Below are positions 35,659 to 44,756 of a stretch of DNA of 64,000 nt, one piece after another (the stretch's first letter is position 1; each line of letters starts with the position of its first letter). The stretch comes from Methanoplanus limicola DSM 2279 (GTDB taxonomy: Archaea > Halobacteriota > Methanomicrobia > Methanomicrobiales > Methanomicrobiaceae), in NCBI RefSeq assembly GCF_000243255.1, contig NZ_CM001436.1:1450857-1514856 (forward strand), in the 5' to 3' direction. The notes under the pieces are model-generated. The model was not told where the DNA came from, ran no database searches, and saw only the letters and a list, made by a program, of their open reading frames with translations. Position numbers and translations under genes: made by a program.

Positions 35659-36044
35659 TCCTCTTCTCCTCCTGCTTTGATGTCCTTCTTCCATATCGGC
35701 ACAAATCTCTTTATTTCCTCAAGAATGAAACTGCACCCTTCAAATGCCTCATGCCTGTGTGATGCCGAGACCTGAATTACGAGTATCGTCTCTCCGACAG
35801 CTAACAGTCCGTTTCTGTGGATGATATCAATTGATAGTAGAGAATACTTCTCCTCTGCCTCAGCGGCAATTTTATTCATATCCGAAACTGCCACCTCATC
35901 AAAGGACTCAAAGTCTATCGCTTCAATGCCGTCATCCCTGACAGTCCCGACAAAGATTACAAATCCGCCTGCAAGAGGGTTTGCAGCCTCCTTAAAGAGT
36001 GCTGCAATGTCAATATCCTCCTTTGTTATCTCAATTCTGCCCAT
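35646..36044 (-). CDS. moaE: Molybdopterin synthase catalytic subunit MoaE
   Basis: 132 residues. GGFVIFVGTVRDD (about 26-38), IQVSASHRHEAFEGC and the C-terminal VPIWKKDIKAGGEEEW, whose lysines bind and use the MoaD thiocarboxylate. In molybdenum-cofactor synthesis it inserts two sulfurs into precursor Z. Placement directly with moaD, an E1-like gene and ycaO-tfuA suggests shared use of the same sulfur carrier. It overlaps ycaO by 13 bases and follows moaD by 3. The start has GGAGGATGAG about 4 bases upstream. Confidence 0.93.
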   Translation of the reverse strand: MGRIEITKEDIDIAALFKEAANPLAGGFVIFVGTVRDDGIEAIDFESFDEVAVSDMNKIAAEAEEKYSLLSIDIIHRNGLLAVGETILVIQVSASHRHEAFEGCSFILEEIKRFVPIWKKDIKAGGEEEWHH

Positions 36045-36047
36045 ATC

Positions 36048-36320
36048 TCATCCTCCTGAAACCGGCGGATAGATAATTATCTTATCCCCGTCTTCCGGAA
36101 TTATCCCATCCGCAGATTCAGCGTCCACCCTCTGACGGTTCAGCATTATTAATACATCATCACGGATTTCATCGCCGTCAAAGAGCGTCTCCCTGCTCTT
36201 CTTCTCTTCCGCAAAAATGAGTAAAGCCCCTTTTATTGTGGTCCCGTCCGGAAGGCTTACCTCCCCTCCCGGGCCGAAAACATCCTTATATCTTGCAAAT
36301 GCCTGAAATTCCACTTTCAT
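36048..36320 (-). CDS. moaD: MoaD/ThiS-family ubiquitin-like sulfur carrier
   Basis: 90 residues from the ATG at 36320 (AAAGGAGA 9 bases upstream; a TTG two codons earlier is too near that site). The beta-grasp fold ends in the obligatory Gly-Gly (IIYPPVSGG), the tail that is adenylated and thiocarboxylated. It is the sulfur carrier for MoaE and possibly for TfuA/YcaO. Three bases separate it from moaE. Confidence 0.92.
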   Translation of the reverse strand: MKVEFQAFARYKDVFGPGGEVSLPDGTTIKGALLIFAEEKKSRETLFDGDEIRDDVLIMLNRQRVDAESADGIIPEDGDKIIIYPPVSGG

Positions 36321-36407
36321 CCTCAAAAATCTCCTTTATCTATTATTTTACCTCATCCCTGAATATTTTATGATTTTACTGCCGGAATCATTTTACTGCC
36401 ATTTTAT

Positions 36408-37145
36408 CTATATATCCGGAACGAATTCCTTATTGCCGCATACAGGACAGTTTGGAGCACGGCTGATCTCAATCCTCTCGGCAGTGCAGTATCTTCCGTC
36501 CCAGAGCATAAGAACATCCTCAAGTCCGCCTTTATCTCCCGTAAGGACTCTTACCGCCTCACCTGCCTGAATGGCCCCTATAACACCGGCGGTCGGGCCG
36601 ATAACCGGGAATATCTCTGTTTTACCTGATGCCGGGTAGAGGCAGGAGAGGCATGCTGTCTTATGCGGGATAACGGTTGTTGCCTGGCCGGACCATCCCG
36701 AAATTCCTCCGTGGACCAGCGGAATATTCAGGTTTACCGCTGCCCTGTTCAGGACCTGCCTTGTTTCAAAGTTGTCAAGACAGTCTATTATAATATCACA
36801 GCCTTTCACAAGCCCGGAGACATTATCCTCACTTATTCTCATATCAATGCCGCGGATGACAACATCCGGATTCATTGAGGAGAGCTTATCTGCCGCAGAT
36901 TCAGTCTTTCTCCTGCCTATGTCCTTATCATGATGAAGAAACTGCCTGTTAAGGTTTGAGAGATCAACCGAATCACAGTCGGATATTGTAATCTCACCTA
37001 CCCCTGCAATTGTGAGATATGTCGCAACCGGACTTCCAAGCCCGCCTGCACCTGCAATAAATGCCTTTGAACCGGAGAGCCTCTCCTGCCCCTCCTCCCC
37101 GAAGAGGAGGATCTGTCTCTTATACCTCTCGGAATTTATCTTCAT
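36408..37145 (-). CDS. ThiF/MoeB/HesA-family adenylating enzyme (E1-like)
   Basis: About 245 residues from the ATG at 37145 (MKINSERYKRQILLFGEEGQ); the longer frame enters the divergent promoter. Nucleotide-binding AFIAGAGGLGSPVATYLTIAG, the arginine-finger segment DLSNLNRQFLHHDKDIGRRK, and two CxxC zinc pairs (ACLSCLY ... NCPVCGN). It adenylates the Gly-Gly tail of MoaD; no rhodanese domain is present, so sulfur must come from elsewhere. An 87-base gap precedes moaD. Divergent from larE across about 205 bases. Confidence 0.93.
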   Translation of the reverse strand: MKINSERYKRQILLFGEEGQERLSGSKAFIAGAGGLGSPVATYLTIAGVGEITISDCDSVDLSNLNRQFLHHDKDIGRRKTESAADKLSSMNPDVVIRGIDMRISEDNVSGLVKGCDIIIDCLDNFETRQVLNRAAVNLNIPLVHGGISGWSGQATTVIPHKTACLSCLYPASGKTEIFPVIGPTAGVIGAIQAGEAVRVLTGDKGGLEDVLMLWDGRYCTAERIEISRAPNCPVCGNKEFVPDI

Positions 37146-37243
37146 CACCTTTAAGTGTCGCAATCCCGGAAATATATGTAATTTAACAGCTGTTGTGGTT
37201 ATTAAAGATGAACCCGGCAACTGCTGCATATTTCCGGTACACA

Positions 37244-37251
37244 ACTATATA
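37244..37251 (+). promoter_or_regulatory. Predicted TATA box for the LarE-like gene
   Basis: CTATATAT lies about 100 bases upstream of the ATG at 37351, predicting a start near 37273 and a leader of about 78 bases. It is the only good box on this strand in the divergent gap. Inference from sequence only. Confidence 0.45.
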
Positions 37252-37350
37252 TTGAATCTGCTCAAAGGGGTATTTAGATTATCGAAAGTTCCGGGCATTT
37301 CAGAATATGGCTGCGGCCGGGATTTTCGTTTCACATTCGGGGTATATTGT

Positions 37351-38166
37351 ATGGATTTGGGAAAAAGCGGCATAGACGAATGCCTTGAGAAAATAATAGG
37401 TAAAGCCGGAAGCCTTCTGGTCTCATACTCAGGCGGGATTGACAGCACTCTTCTGGCAGTAATTGCAAGGGAAGTTTTAGGAGATAAAATGTCATGCTGC
37501 CTTGTGAAGACTTCTTTTATGCCGGAAAGTGAATATCTTTCTGCCATAAATATAGCGGAAGAGCTGAGACTTCCACTGGAAACAGTCAGCATTGACCTCC
37601 TGAATATTCCGGATGTCTGCAAAAACAGCAGAGAACGGTGCTACTTCTGCAAGAAGGCATTATCTGAAGTTCTTCTGAACCATGCACGCAGTTTAGGCTT
37701 TAATCATGTTGCAGACGGCACAAATGCAAGTGAGATCGAAGGCTACCGCCCCGGTTACACCGCAGGATGTGAGGCAGGCATCCTGCACCCCTTTGTAGAA
37801 TGCGGGATTACAAAGCAGGACATTGTAAGAATGTCTGAAAGATTCGGCCTTCCGAATGCCAAAAAACCGCCCTCTCCCTGCCTTGCGACAAGAATACCAT
37901 ACGGCACTGAAATTACGGAAGATAAGATTGGAAGGATTGAAAAAACCGAGGACTGCCTGAGAAGGCTTGGTTTTGAATATTTCAGGGTGAGGGATCACGG
38001 CGATATTGCAAGGATTGAAGTTTCCGGCGGTGAAATGAAAAATATACTGGAATTCCGGGACGAAATAACCGAAGAATTCCAGAAAGCCGGTTATCTCTAC
38101 ACCACACTTGACCTTGAGGATTTCTCCGGCGGGAACTTTGACCGGAAATATTTGCGGCGTATATGA
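37351..38166 (+). CDS. larE: LarE-like ATP-dependent sulfur transferase (PP-loop)
   Basis: 271 residues from the ATG at 37351. The frame is open further upstream but family homology begins here, and GGGG lies about 9 bases before it. PP-loop SYSGGIDSTLL (about 22-32), RCYFCKKAL, ADGTNASE, and PCLATRIPYG complete the LarE/ExsB-like pattern. LarE donates a cysteine sulfur to the nickel-pincer cofactor; in methanogens without lactate racemase such proteins may serve other sulfur insertions. Its divergence from the ThiF/MoaD/MoaE/YcaO/TfuA genes suggests a role in the same sulfur economy, which is inference. Confidence 0.9.
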   Translation: MDLGKSGIDECLEKIIGKAGSLLVSYSGGIDSTLLAVIAREVLGDKMSCCLVKTSFMPESEYLSAINIAEELRLPLETVSIDLLNIPDVCKNSRERCYFCKKALSEVLLNHARSLGFNHVADGTNASEIEGYRPGYTAGCEAGILHPFVECGITKQDIVRMSERFGLPNAKKPPSPCLATRIPYGTEITEDKIGRIEKTEDCLRRLGFEYFRVRDHGDIARIEVSGGEMKNILEFRDEITEEFQKAGYLYTTLDLEDFSGGNFDRKYLRRI

Positions 38167-38512
38167 ATTAAAATAAATATTGTGTTGTTGTATATTCCGC
38201 TTGAGTTGAACACCTGTTCTGTCTAATACTGGACACTCGTTCCGTCAGGACTGAACATTAAGTCCGGCAAAACTAGACTCCCTTTCCTGTGACATTGAAC
38301 AGCTTATGAAGCCGATAAAAATATTCTCTATATAGTAGTTTTTCCCACATAAATTTATAGATGATTGACAACTGTAAAAAATCATCGTAATTGATCCACC
38401 CCCAGTAACACTGGCAGTAAATGAAACTGCATAAGACAACAAATAAGGCTTATTTTTATAATTTATTCTGATTTGAAGCCCAAGTTTGACACTTTGCCCA
38501 TGAATGCTTTTT
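38167..38512. other. Intergenic, no recognisable gene
   Basis: 346 bases after larE. Apart from a small minus-strand open frame (about 38245-38442) that shows no family, nothing is seen. CTATATAGTAG near 38320 is the only promoter-like box. Confidence 0.4.
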
Positions 38513-38750
38513 AACCTGGATTCCCGAAAATTCCTAACGAGCCATTTTTAAAATGGCCGTATCACATTTTAAATTAGAAATAGTGCGTATTTTATTGATG
38601 GATGTTGTTTCGCTCGTTAGGTAGTAATTACGAAGCATAACTGGGCCGTGCATTTTTAAAATGGCTGCAATATGTTGGCTAAATTCTGATTAAATATGAA
38701 TTTGGCCGCATTTGTCCTACCCCGGTTATGTGTCTCCGGGAATCCAGGTT
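38513..38750. repeat. Nested inverted-repeat element, 238 bp
   Basis: Perfect 14-bp terminal inverted repeats AACCTGGATTCCCG (38513-38526) and CGGGAATCCAGGTT (38737-38750) enclose a second perfect pair CCTAACGAGC (38533-38542) and GCTCGTTAGG (38612-38621). The internal word ATTTTTAAAATGGC occurs twice, first inside a self-complementary GCCATTTTTAAAATGGC. There is no coding. The structure fits a MITE-like or palindromic mobile unit, or a stable RNA. No target-site duplication is clear. Confidence 0.65.
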
Positions 38751-39009
38751 TTAAACCCCTAAAATATCCAAAAAAATCGAAACTTAATTTGACATTTGGA
38801 TAAATTTAAGGGCAAAATGAGAGTTTTATTTTCAGAATGACAATGTTGGATTAAATCTAATCTCAAAATAAGGAGATTTTGGGCGATTATTTCACAAAAT
38901 TATGAAACTGTCAAATTCTTTTTCACCAAAATTAGAGCGGTTGCGTAAACTGGCAAACTTAGGTTGAAGCTTTTAGGCATATGGTGACACATCATAGAAT
39001 GATTTATCG

Positions 39010-39102
39010 CCTGCTGAGAATACCCACGAGGGTATTCTTGAAGCAGGTTATCACTCAAGCGCAGGCCCTGAGGTCAGGGCGTGTTCGCGAAGCGGACTGC
39101 GC
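39010..39102 (+). ncRNA. Candidate structured RNA: hairpin plus three-way junction
   Basis: Stem A pairs CCTGCT with AGCAGG (39010-39015 / 39042-39047) and AGAATACCC with GGGTATTCT (39017-39025 / 39030-39038), loop ACGA. Next, outer arms GCGCAG (39059-39064) and CTGCGC (39097-39102) enclose two hairpins: GCCCTG/CAGGGC (39065-39070 / 39075-39080) and GTTCGC/GCGGAC (39083-39088 / 39092-39097, loop GAA). The G+C-rich block stands out in AT-rich surroundings. The strand is not known; plus is a guess. It might belong with the neighbouring TIR-STAND gene or be part of a mobile element. Confidence 0.5.
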
Positions 39103-39180
39103 AAGGGTTGCCAAACTTATTAATTGGTTTGATTTTGAGTGTTCAGTTCTACCCGGAATATACATTGCATCAGTGATTGT

Positions 39181-39222
39181 GTCGAATAAGGGCACAGGAT
39201 CACTCCTGCGCCCTTATTCGAC
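39181..39222. terminator. Long hairpin 30 bases beyond the TIR-STAND gene
   Basis: GTCGAATAAGGGC (39181-39193) pairs perfectly with GCCCTTATTCGAC (39210-39222). After a one-base mismatch the stem goes on with CAGGA/TCCTG, leaving a four-base loop. It lies just past the stop of the minus-strand gene (39253) and may end its transcript or protect its 3' end. It could equally be the last stem of the structured unit at 39010-39102. Confidence 0.55.
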
Positions 39223-39252
39223 TTGTTGTTGAAATTATAACTGAATAATTCT

Positions 39253-41853
39253 TTATCCATTATATTTTTTGATTTTTGAGATGTTTCTTTTTATTTTATT
39301 ATCTGGAATTTTTAATTTAGTTTTTATTTTCTGTCTATCTCTGTAATTGATTGGATTTAAGGAACAATATTCGACAATCATAAAATTTGTTATCTTTCTT
39401 GCGACCTCAGAAAAATCTTTATCGTCAATTTTTTTAGAAAGTTCATTTATTTGTAATTCTTTATTATATCTAATTGTTATTCCATGCTTTATTAGAAAAC
39501 TTGCTGGATTGTTAATTTCATCACAAACATTGTTAGATATTTCTATAATTTTATCACAACCTAATGATTGAATTATCTTGTCTATAATCCCATATATTAT
39601 GAAGAAATCAAGATTCCAAAAGATTTTATTGGCTATTTTCCTTTTTTCTTCCTCACTTTTTTTATGGTGTGGTGGGAGATTTTCATCAAGTTTATTTAAT
39701 CTTTCAGATATGATCTCTATTGTATATTTCTGATTATCTTCTTCCCTTATTAATTCACAAAATGATGATAATATTCTTAAATGAACATTCATTCCTTCTA
39801 GGAATAAGTTATGTAGCTTCATCTTCTCTATTGAACCAGACCTGTTTCTTATAATACAGCCGATAACTTCAACAGTTTTAATTGCCCTCCTTAAGTCTTT
39901 AGAAAGATCGTTAGCTATTTCATCTTCTCCTTCTTTAGTGAATTCTTGATATTCCTCATTAGATTGTTCTAATTCATCTTCAAAACTTAATTTTTGAGTT
40001 CTGTTTTTTTCGGGTGTGGCATTATTATGTGGTAGAATTGCATTAATTATATTGTGTGCTTGTTCATCTATGAAACTTGTTTCATCTTTTGTTAATTTAG
40101 CAGGTTTGTACCTATTAAATAATGATGATGATATATCTTCAATTTCTTTAAAAATTTCATTATTTCTAGAATGATGTGTTAAAAAAATTGCAATATACGC
40201 ATTTTCATTTACATGCAAATTTTTTAGAATTTTACTAATTGTCTTTTTTTCTTTTGCTAATTCAGGATTTTCGGAAATTGATTTAGCAACAAAGAAATAA
40301 AATAGGTATGGGTATGTGAATGAATAACTATTGAAACTGCTTTTTGTAATAATGTCTGTTAAATTCTCTAATAATTCTTTTTCATTTATTGGCAGATTAT
40401 ATTTATCTGAATATTCTGTCCTAAATTTTGAAAACTCGTTTTTATCTAGATAATCTTTTTTTGATTCAAATATATATGATGCAAATTCAGTTAAATAATT
40501 AATATAAATGTCAATTTCATCGTTTTTAACGTCTCGATTTCTTAAGTAAAAAGTTATAAATGCTTGATAACAATATCCTTGAGAAGTTATTTCTTGATCA
40601 AGGGGAACCATATATGTCTCATAGGTCATAATTGTGGATAATATGAAAAAAGGATAGGCGGGCATTATTCCCTTACCTAGATTTTTACCTAAAGTAGTGT
40701 TAATTAGATCTGTGTTTCTATCAATATCAAAATAATCTGTTTTTCCATTTTTATCAGTTAAACGATTCCATTTTTTAATTAGTTCATTTCTTAAAGATGG
40801 TTTTAGTTCTTTGATCCTATAACTCTTAAATGAAGATGTAAGCGCTACATCATTAATATTTAAGCTAAATATGTCATCAATTACTATTGTGCATAGGCGA
40901 TATTTTAAAAATTCTTTTAGATGTTTTTCTTTATTATTTGTATAATGGAAATCATCAATTATTGGTACAATCCTGTTTTGATTAATTTTTTCAAGCTCTA
41001 TATTTATGTATTGTTTTTTTAATAGTTTAAATATAATATTGCTTGTTTTTCCAGTAAGTTTTTCTCCAAGAAATGTGGAACTCTTAAATGATATGTACAC
41101 TGGAACATAATTTAATTTTCTTAATTCACAATATATTTTTTTGCAAAGTGTTGTTTTTCCTGATTGTCCCTCTCCAGATATTGTAATTTTTTCTTCTTTT
41201 AATAGTACATCTAATATGTCCTTTGAATTAATAGTGTCACAATAATCCTTTAAGCGATCAAACTCTTCTAATTCAGTATGAATATAAATATCGTTTAAAT
41301 ATACTTCCTCTTTATTACGGTGCGCTTTGGTTAACATTTCAGCATTATTTAAAAAATCTTTAAAATTATCTTTGACTTTTACATTCCTAATATAATTTTC
41401 AATATTTATTATCTCTTTTAATCTTGTGCTAACATTATCCCAAGCTTTGGTTTGATCTTCAAAATCTGTAACTGGCTTTCCATCTGTGGGCAATGCTAAT
41501 AATTTAGAGATTTCATTATCTTCTTTCCATAAGCACGTAGATAATATTATTGGTAATATTTTGACATTCTTTTTATTTTTCAATTCGATTGCTTTATTTT
41601 TCTCACTAATGCAACTATTGGATATTAAAAAATCTTTTGATATAAACTGACAAATGATATCTGAAGTTTCAAGATTTGAATCAATTATATTTTGAAAATC
41701 ATCGCCTGGTGATATTTTTTTATCATACCAAATTTCAATTAGTCCATTTTTTTCAAAAGGCGAAATGTAATTGTAAAAGTTGTCTATATATGGTTCATTT
41801 AAGTTATCCACATGTGAATAACTTATAAATAGTTTTAATTTTGATGTTTGCAT
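39253..41853 (-). CDS. TIR-STAND NTPase protein, probable antiviral defence
   Basis: 866 residues. TIR domain (1-about 150): LKLFISYSHVD at the start, catalytic Glu84 in SNSCISEKNKAIE, and LLALPTDGKPVTDFEDQ as in bacterial TIR NADases. P-loop GEGQSGKTT (227-235) and Walker B VPIIDDFHY begin a STAND NTPase. A SYSFTYPYLFYFFVAKSI motif resembles the FxHxxFxEYFxA segment of NACHT-type proteins; the rest (about 560-866) is a helical sensor-like region without a family I know. The gene is far more A+T-rich than its neighbours, a sign of transfer. Likely role: NAD+ depletion on phage or virus sensing. Confidence 0.9.
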   Translation of the reverse strand: MQTSKLKLFISYSHVDNLNEPYIDNFYNYISPFEKNGLIEIWYDKKISPGDDFQNIIDSNLETSDIICQFISKDFLISNSCISEKNKAIELKNKKNVKILPIILSTCLWKEDNEISKLLALPTDGKPVTDFEDQTKAWDNVSTRLKEIINIENYIRNVKVKDNFKDFLNNAEMLTKAHRNKEEVYLNDIYIHTELEEFDRLKDYCDTINSKDILDVLLKEEKITISGEGQSGKTTLCKKIYCELRKLNYVPVYISFKSSTFLGEKLTGKTSNIIFKLLKKQYINIELEKINQNRIVPIIDDFHYTNNKEKHLKEFLKYRLCTIVIDDIFSLNINDVALTSSFKSYRIKELKPSLRNELIKKWNRLTDKNGKTDYFDIDRNTDLINTTLGKNLGKGIMPAYPFFILSTIMTYETYMVPLDQEITSQGYCYQAFITFYLRNRDVKNDEIDIYINYLTEFASYIFESKKDYLDKNEFSKFRTEYSDKYNLPINEKELLENLTDIITKSSFNSYSFTYPYLFYFFVAKSISENPELAKEKKTISKILKNLHVNENAYIAIFLTHHSRNNEIFKEIEDISSSLFNRYKPAKLTKDETSFIDEQAHNIINAILPHNNATPEKNRTQKLSFEDELEQSNEEYQEFTKEGEDEIANDLSKDLRRAIKTVEVIGCIIRNRSGSIEKMKLHNLFLEGMNVHLRILSSFCELIREEDNQKYTIEIISERLNKLDENLPPHHKKSEEEKRKIANKIFWNLDFFIIYGIIDKIIQSLGCDKIIEISNNVCDEINNPASFLIKHGITIRYNKELQINELSKKIDDKDFSEVARKITNFMIVEYCSLNPINYRDRQKIKTKLKIPDNKIKRNISKIKKYNG

Positions 41854-42054
41854 ATAAATATCCCCAATATCTGAATTCTTTATTATATAATTATTTATGG
41901 CGCTTTTGGCGGCAAATGCATATTATATTTATTATTTGTGTGTGGATAATTATAATTTTTGTTAAAAATGATGTAGTTATAAATTATTATTTCGATATAT
42001 TATGTTGATTATTATGTGGCCTCATTATTTTTAATTTCAGATTGGTTTTCTTGT

Positions 42055-42912
42055 TTAACCCGAAATAGCTTCCTTAAAGATTATAATCCTCCACTCCTTT
42101 CCTAAGAATTTCAGAGTGTTCCAGTATGCCAGCTTCTTTGCAAGCTGACCTGTGTTGTCCGGAGATTTATAGAATGTATATGCCCCGCTTCCGGCATCAT
42201 TGGCAGAAATTGTCTTTCCAAGCATCTGGAGGTTTTTAAACCTCCTGAATGTCTCATCTGTAAAGAGATTTTTGCCGACCTGTGCCTTATCCCTGTCATA
42301 GAGAATAAAGCCGTCAGGCTGCATTACTGTGACTGTAATGTCCTTCTCATGTTCAGTCGGGCCTATTACCTCTGCAAGAAAATCGGAAGGGTCGGCCATT
42401 GCAAGAACACTGCCCCTGTATTCTCCGCCGGAGGATAATACAGGCCATGCAATCTGAATTCCTGTGAAACCCTCCTTTGCAACGAATGCATCAGATAAGA
42501 ATGGCTCTTCTGAACCGACTATGGAATCTCCGGGTTCTGCCCCGGTTATGTCAATCCCGACTGAGCCGGAGTAGATCTCCGGTGCAACGGCTGTAATTGT
42601 ACCGTCCGGACCGACTGTGGCATATGATAGTGCATACTTCGACCTGTTCCACAGTCCGTCAAGAACCATCTGAACCTCCGGTGATGACACCGAATCACCT
42701 GCTGACAGTTCCCCGGCGGCGGATTCAAGATCACCTGATATGGAGTCGAGGATTGTCTCAATATTATTTTTAAGATATTCAAGGTCTTTTATTATGGCCT
42801 TCTCCCCTTCTCCCATCGCAGGCGGAAAGAGGTACTGTGCTGCAAGAAGAACGGCTACTGCAATTATTATCACAGCAATTGTTGATAGAGGCAGTTTATC
42901 AGAGAGGGACAT
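42055..42912 (-). CDS. Membrane-anchored Cache (PDC) sensor-domain protein
   Basis: 285 residues: one N-terminal membrane anchor (LSTIAVIIIAVAVLLAAQYLF, about 9-29) and one extracytoplasmic Cache domain (about 40-285) with VAKEGFTGIQIAWPVLSS, VMQPDGFILYDRDKAQVG and EWRIIIFKE. It closely parallels the first module of the Cache lipoprotein at 19704..21410. No cytoplasmic signalling domain is present. Start ATG at 42912; the flanking gaps hold no gene. Confidence 0.85.
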   Translation of the reverse strand: MSLSDKLPLSTIAVIIIAVAVLLAAQYLFPPAMGEGEKAIIKDLEYLKNNIETILDSISGDLESAAGELSAGDSVSSPEVQMVLDGLWNRSKYALSYATVGPDGTITAVAPEIYSGSVGIDITGAEPGDSIVGSEEPFLSDAFVAKEGFTGIQIAWPVLSSGGEYRGSVLAMADPSDFLAEVIGPTEHEKDITVTVMQPDGFILYDRDKAQVGKNLFTDETFRRFKNLQMLGKTISANDAGSGAYTFYKSPDNTGQLAKKLAYWNTLKFLGKEWRIIIFKEAISG

Positions 42913-43122
42913 ATAATAAAATTAGCTCAAGAAGGTTATTACTGATACCTATTCTCCCTCATCATCAGGTCTTAAGGTCTAAAATATATCTGGTTAAAAT
43001 ATTTCTATTCATATTAATTTGGGCCGGTTTTCTTCCTCCTGTCACTGCTCCCTTTTCTCTTCCGGTCTTAAATCCCGTTCCTCCTTTTCGTCATCACCTG
43101 TGATGGTTATCTCCCTTCAGCT

Positions 43123-44517
43123 TCAGTGATGAAATCCCGTTCCTGACTTCTCATCATGGACAGGCTCCGGCTGCCTCTCCAGAAGCGGGAGCTGTCTTTT
43201 AAGATCTGCAAGCAGCATATCCGCAAGGTCAAATGAAAATCCTCTTCTGATAACGATCCTGAGTGCGGCCAGATCTTCACGGTTTTTGGGGAATGTGTAT
43301 GCCGGAATGAGCCATCCTCTCTCCCTCATTCTGTTTGAGACATCGAAGACCGTGAAATTATCAATTTCATCCTTTAACTTAAAGGCAAAGACCGGCAGTT
43401 CATCTCCTCTTGTAATCAGCTCAAAAGGACCTAAGTTTTCAATTTCGGAGGCAAGGTGCACGGCGATATCGCGTGAATACTGCTGCACCTTTGTAAAGCC
43501 CTCCATACCGAGCCGCAGGAAATTGTAGTACTGAAGCACAATCTGTGATCCCGGCCTTGAGAAGTTCAGGGCAAATGTGGGCATGTTTGATCCGAGGTAA
43601 TTGACGTAAAATATCAGATCTTCGGGAAGGGAAGCGGCATCACGCCATATAATCCACCCGACACCCGGATAGACAAGGCCGTATTTATGCCCGGAAGTGT
43701 TGATGGATGCAACTCTTGGCAGCCTGAAGTCCCAGATGAGGTCCCTGTCAAGGAAAGGTGCGATCATACCCCCGGAAGCTGCATCAACATGAACCGGAAC
43801 ATCAATTCCGGTCTTCTCCTCAAACCTGTCAAGTGCTGTGCAGATATCCTGTACTGGTTCATAAGAGCCGTCAAATGTTGACCCAAGTATCGCCACCACT
43901 GCAATTGTATTTTCATCACAGAGCTTTACCGCCTCTTCGGCAGAGATATGGAAGCGGTTTTCTTCCATCGGGACAAGACGCATCTCAACATCCCAGTAAT
44001 TGGCAAACTTCTCCCAGCAGATCTGCACATTTATCCCCATTACAATATTTGGCCTGTCTGCCGGTTTTCCCTCTGCCTTTTGTTTATGCTGCCATCTCCT
44101 CTTAAGCGCAAGCCCGGCAAGCATGGCGGCCTCGCTCGAACCCGTAGTCGAGCATCCGGTGGCCTTATCCACATCAGGTGCATTCCACAGGTGGCTTAAA
44201 ATGCTGACACAACGCATCTCCAGATCGGCGGTCTGCGGGTACTCATCCTTGTCGATCATATTCTTGTCAAACGTCTCAGCTGCAAGTTTCTGTGCCTGTG
44301 GTTCCATCCATGTACCGACAAAGGTTGCCATGTTCAGTCTTGCATTCCCGTCCAGCATCAGTTCGTCGTGTACAATCTGGTATGCAAGATCCGGATCTGT
44401 CTCATCCTGTCCAAGGCGATCCCTCGGTATTGTTCCATCGCCTTCCTGTACGAAAAGAGGATCTATTTTCAGGTCTTTAATCTTTTTTTGCGGCCCTTTC
44501 GGATGTTTTAGTCCCAT
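43123..44517 (-). CDS. gadB: Glutamate decarboxylase (PLP)
   Basis: 464 residues from the ATG at 44517 (AAAGGAGA 7 bases upstream); a frame open 45 bases further has no site. Features of group II PLP decarboxylases, GadA/B branch: FVGTWMEPQAQKLAAETFDKN, ATGCSTTGSSEAAMLAGLA, HVDAASGGMIAPF and the PLP lysine in SINTSGHKYGLVYPG, followed by FALNFSRPGSQI. It converts glutamate to GABA with proton uptake, in bacteria for acid resistance. No antiporter gene is next to it. The C-terminal tail ends in His-His. MfnA-type tyrosine decarboxylase is unlikely as the sequence follows the Gad type. Confidence 0.93.
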   Translation of the reverse strand: MGLKHPKGPQKKIKDLKIDPLFVQEGDGTIPRDRLGQDETDPDLAYQIVHDELMLDGNARLNMATFVGTWMEPQAQKLAAETFDKNMIDKDEYPQTADLEMRCVSILSHLWNAPDVDKATGCSTTGSSEAAMLAGLALKRRWQHKQKAEGKPADRPNIVMGINVQICWEKFANYWDVEMRLVPMEENRFHISAEEAVKLCDENTIAVVAILGSTFDGSYEPVQDICTALDRFEEKTGIDVPVHVDAASGGMIAPFLDRDLIWDFRLPRVASINTSGHKYGLVYPGVGWIIWRDAASLPEDLIFYVNYLGSNMPTFALNFSRPGSQIVLQYYNFLRLGMEGFTKVQQYSRDIAVHLASEIENLGPFELITRGDELPVFAFKLKDEIDNFTVFDVSNRMRERGWLIPAYTFPKNREDLAALRIVIRRGFSFDLADMLLADLKRQLPLLERQPEPVHDEKSGTGFHH

Positions 44518-44756
44518 GATAATTCTCCTTTTAATATCTGTATTGTCCGGGATAAAGTGCATCAGCTGAGATGACTGTTCACGCCCGGAATCCTGAATTT
44601 TATTATTCAGTAAGTTAAGTTCTTTTTACAGCAGACTGATAAGCCTTTCCAACTTTCTGAAGCGATCACCTAAGATAATCCTGGGTAAAATTCCGGAGTA
44701 AAAACTATATCAGTTCAGGGAGGAATTAAAATATCAGAATTAATAGAGGTATCCAT

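Noticed and set aside
38245..38442. 65-residue minus-strand frame beyond larE
   Set aside because: No similarity or start signal that I can support; possible debris of an element but nothing diagnostic.
44000..44569. 189-residue plus-strand frame
   Set aside because: Antisense to glutamate decarboxylase, which has all catalytic motifs.
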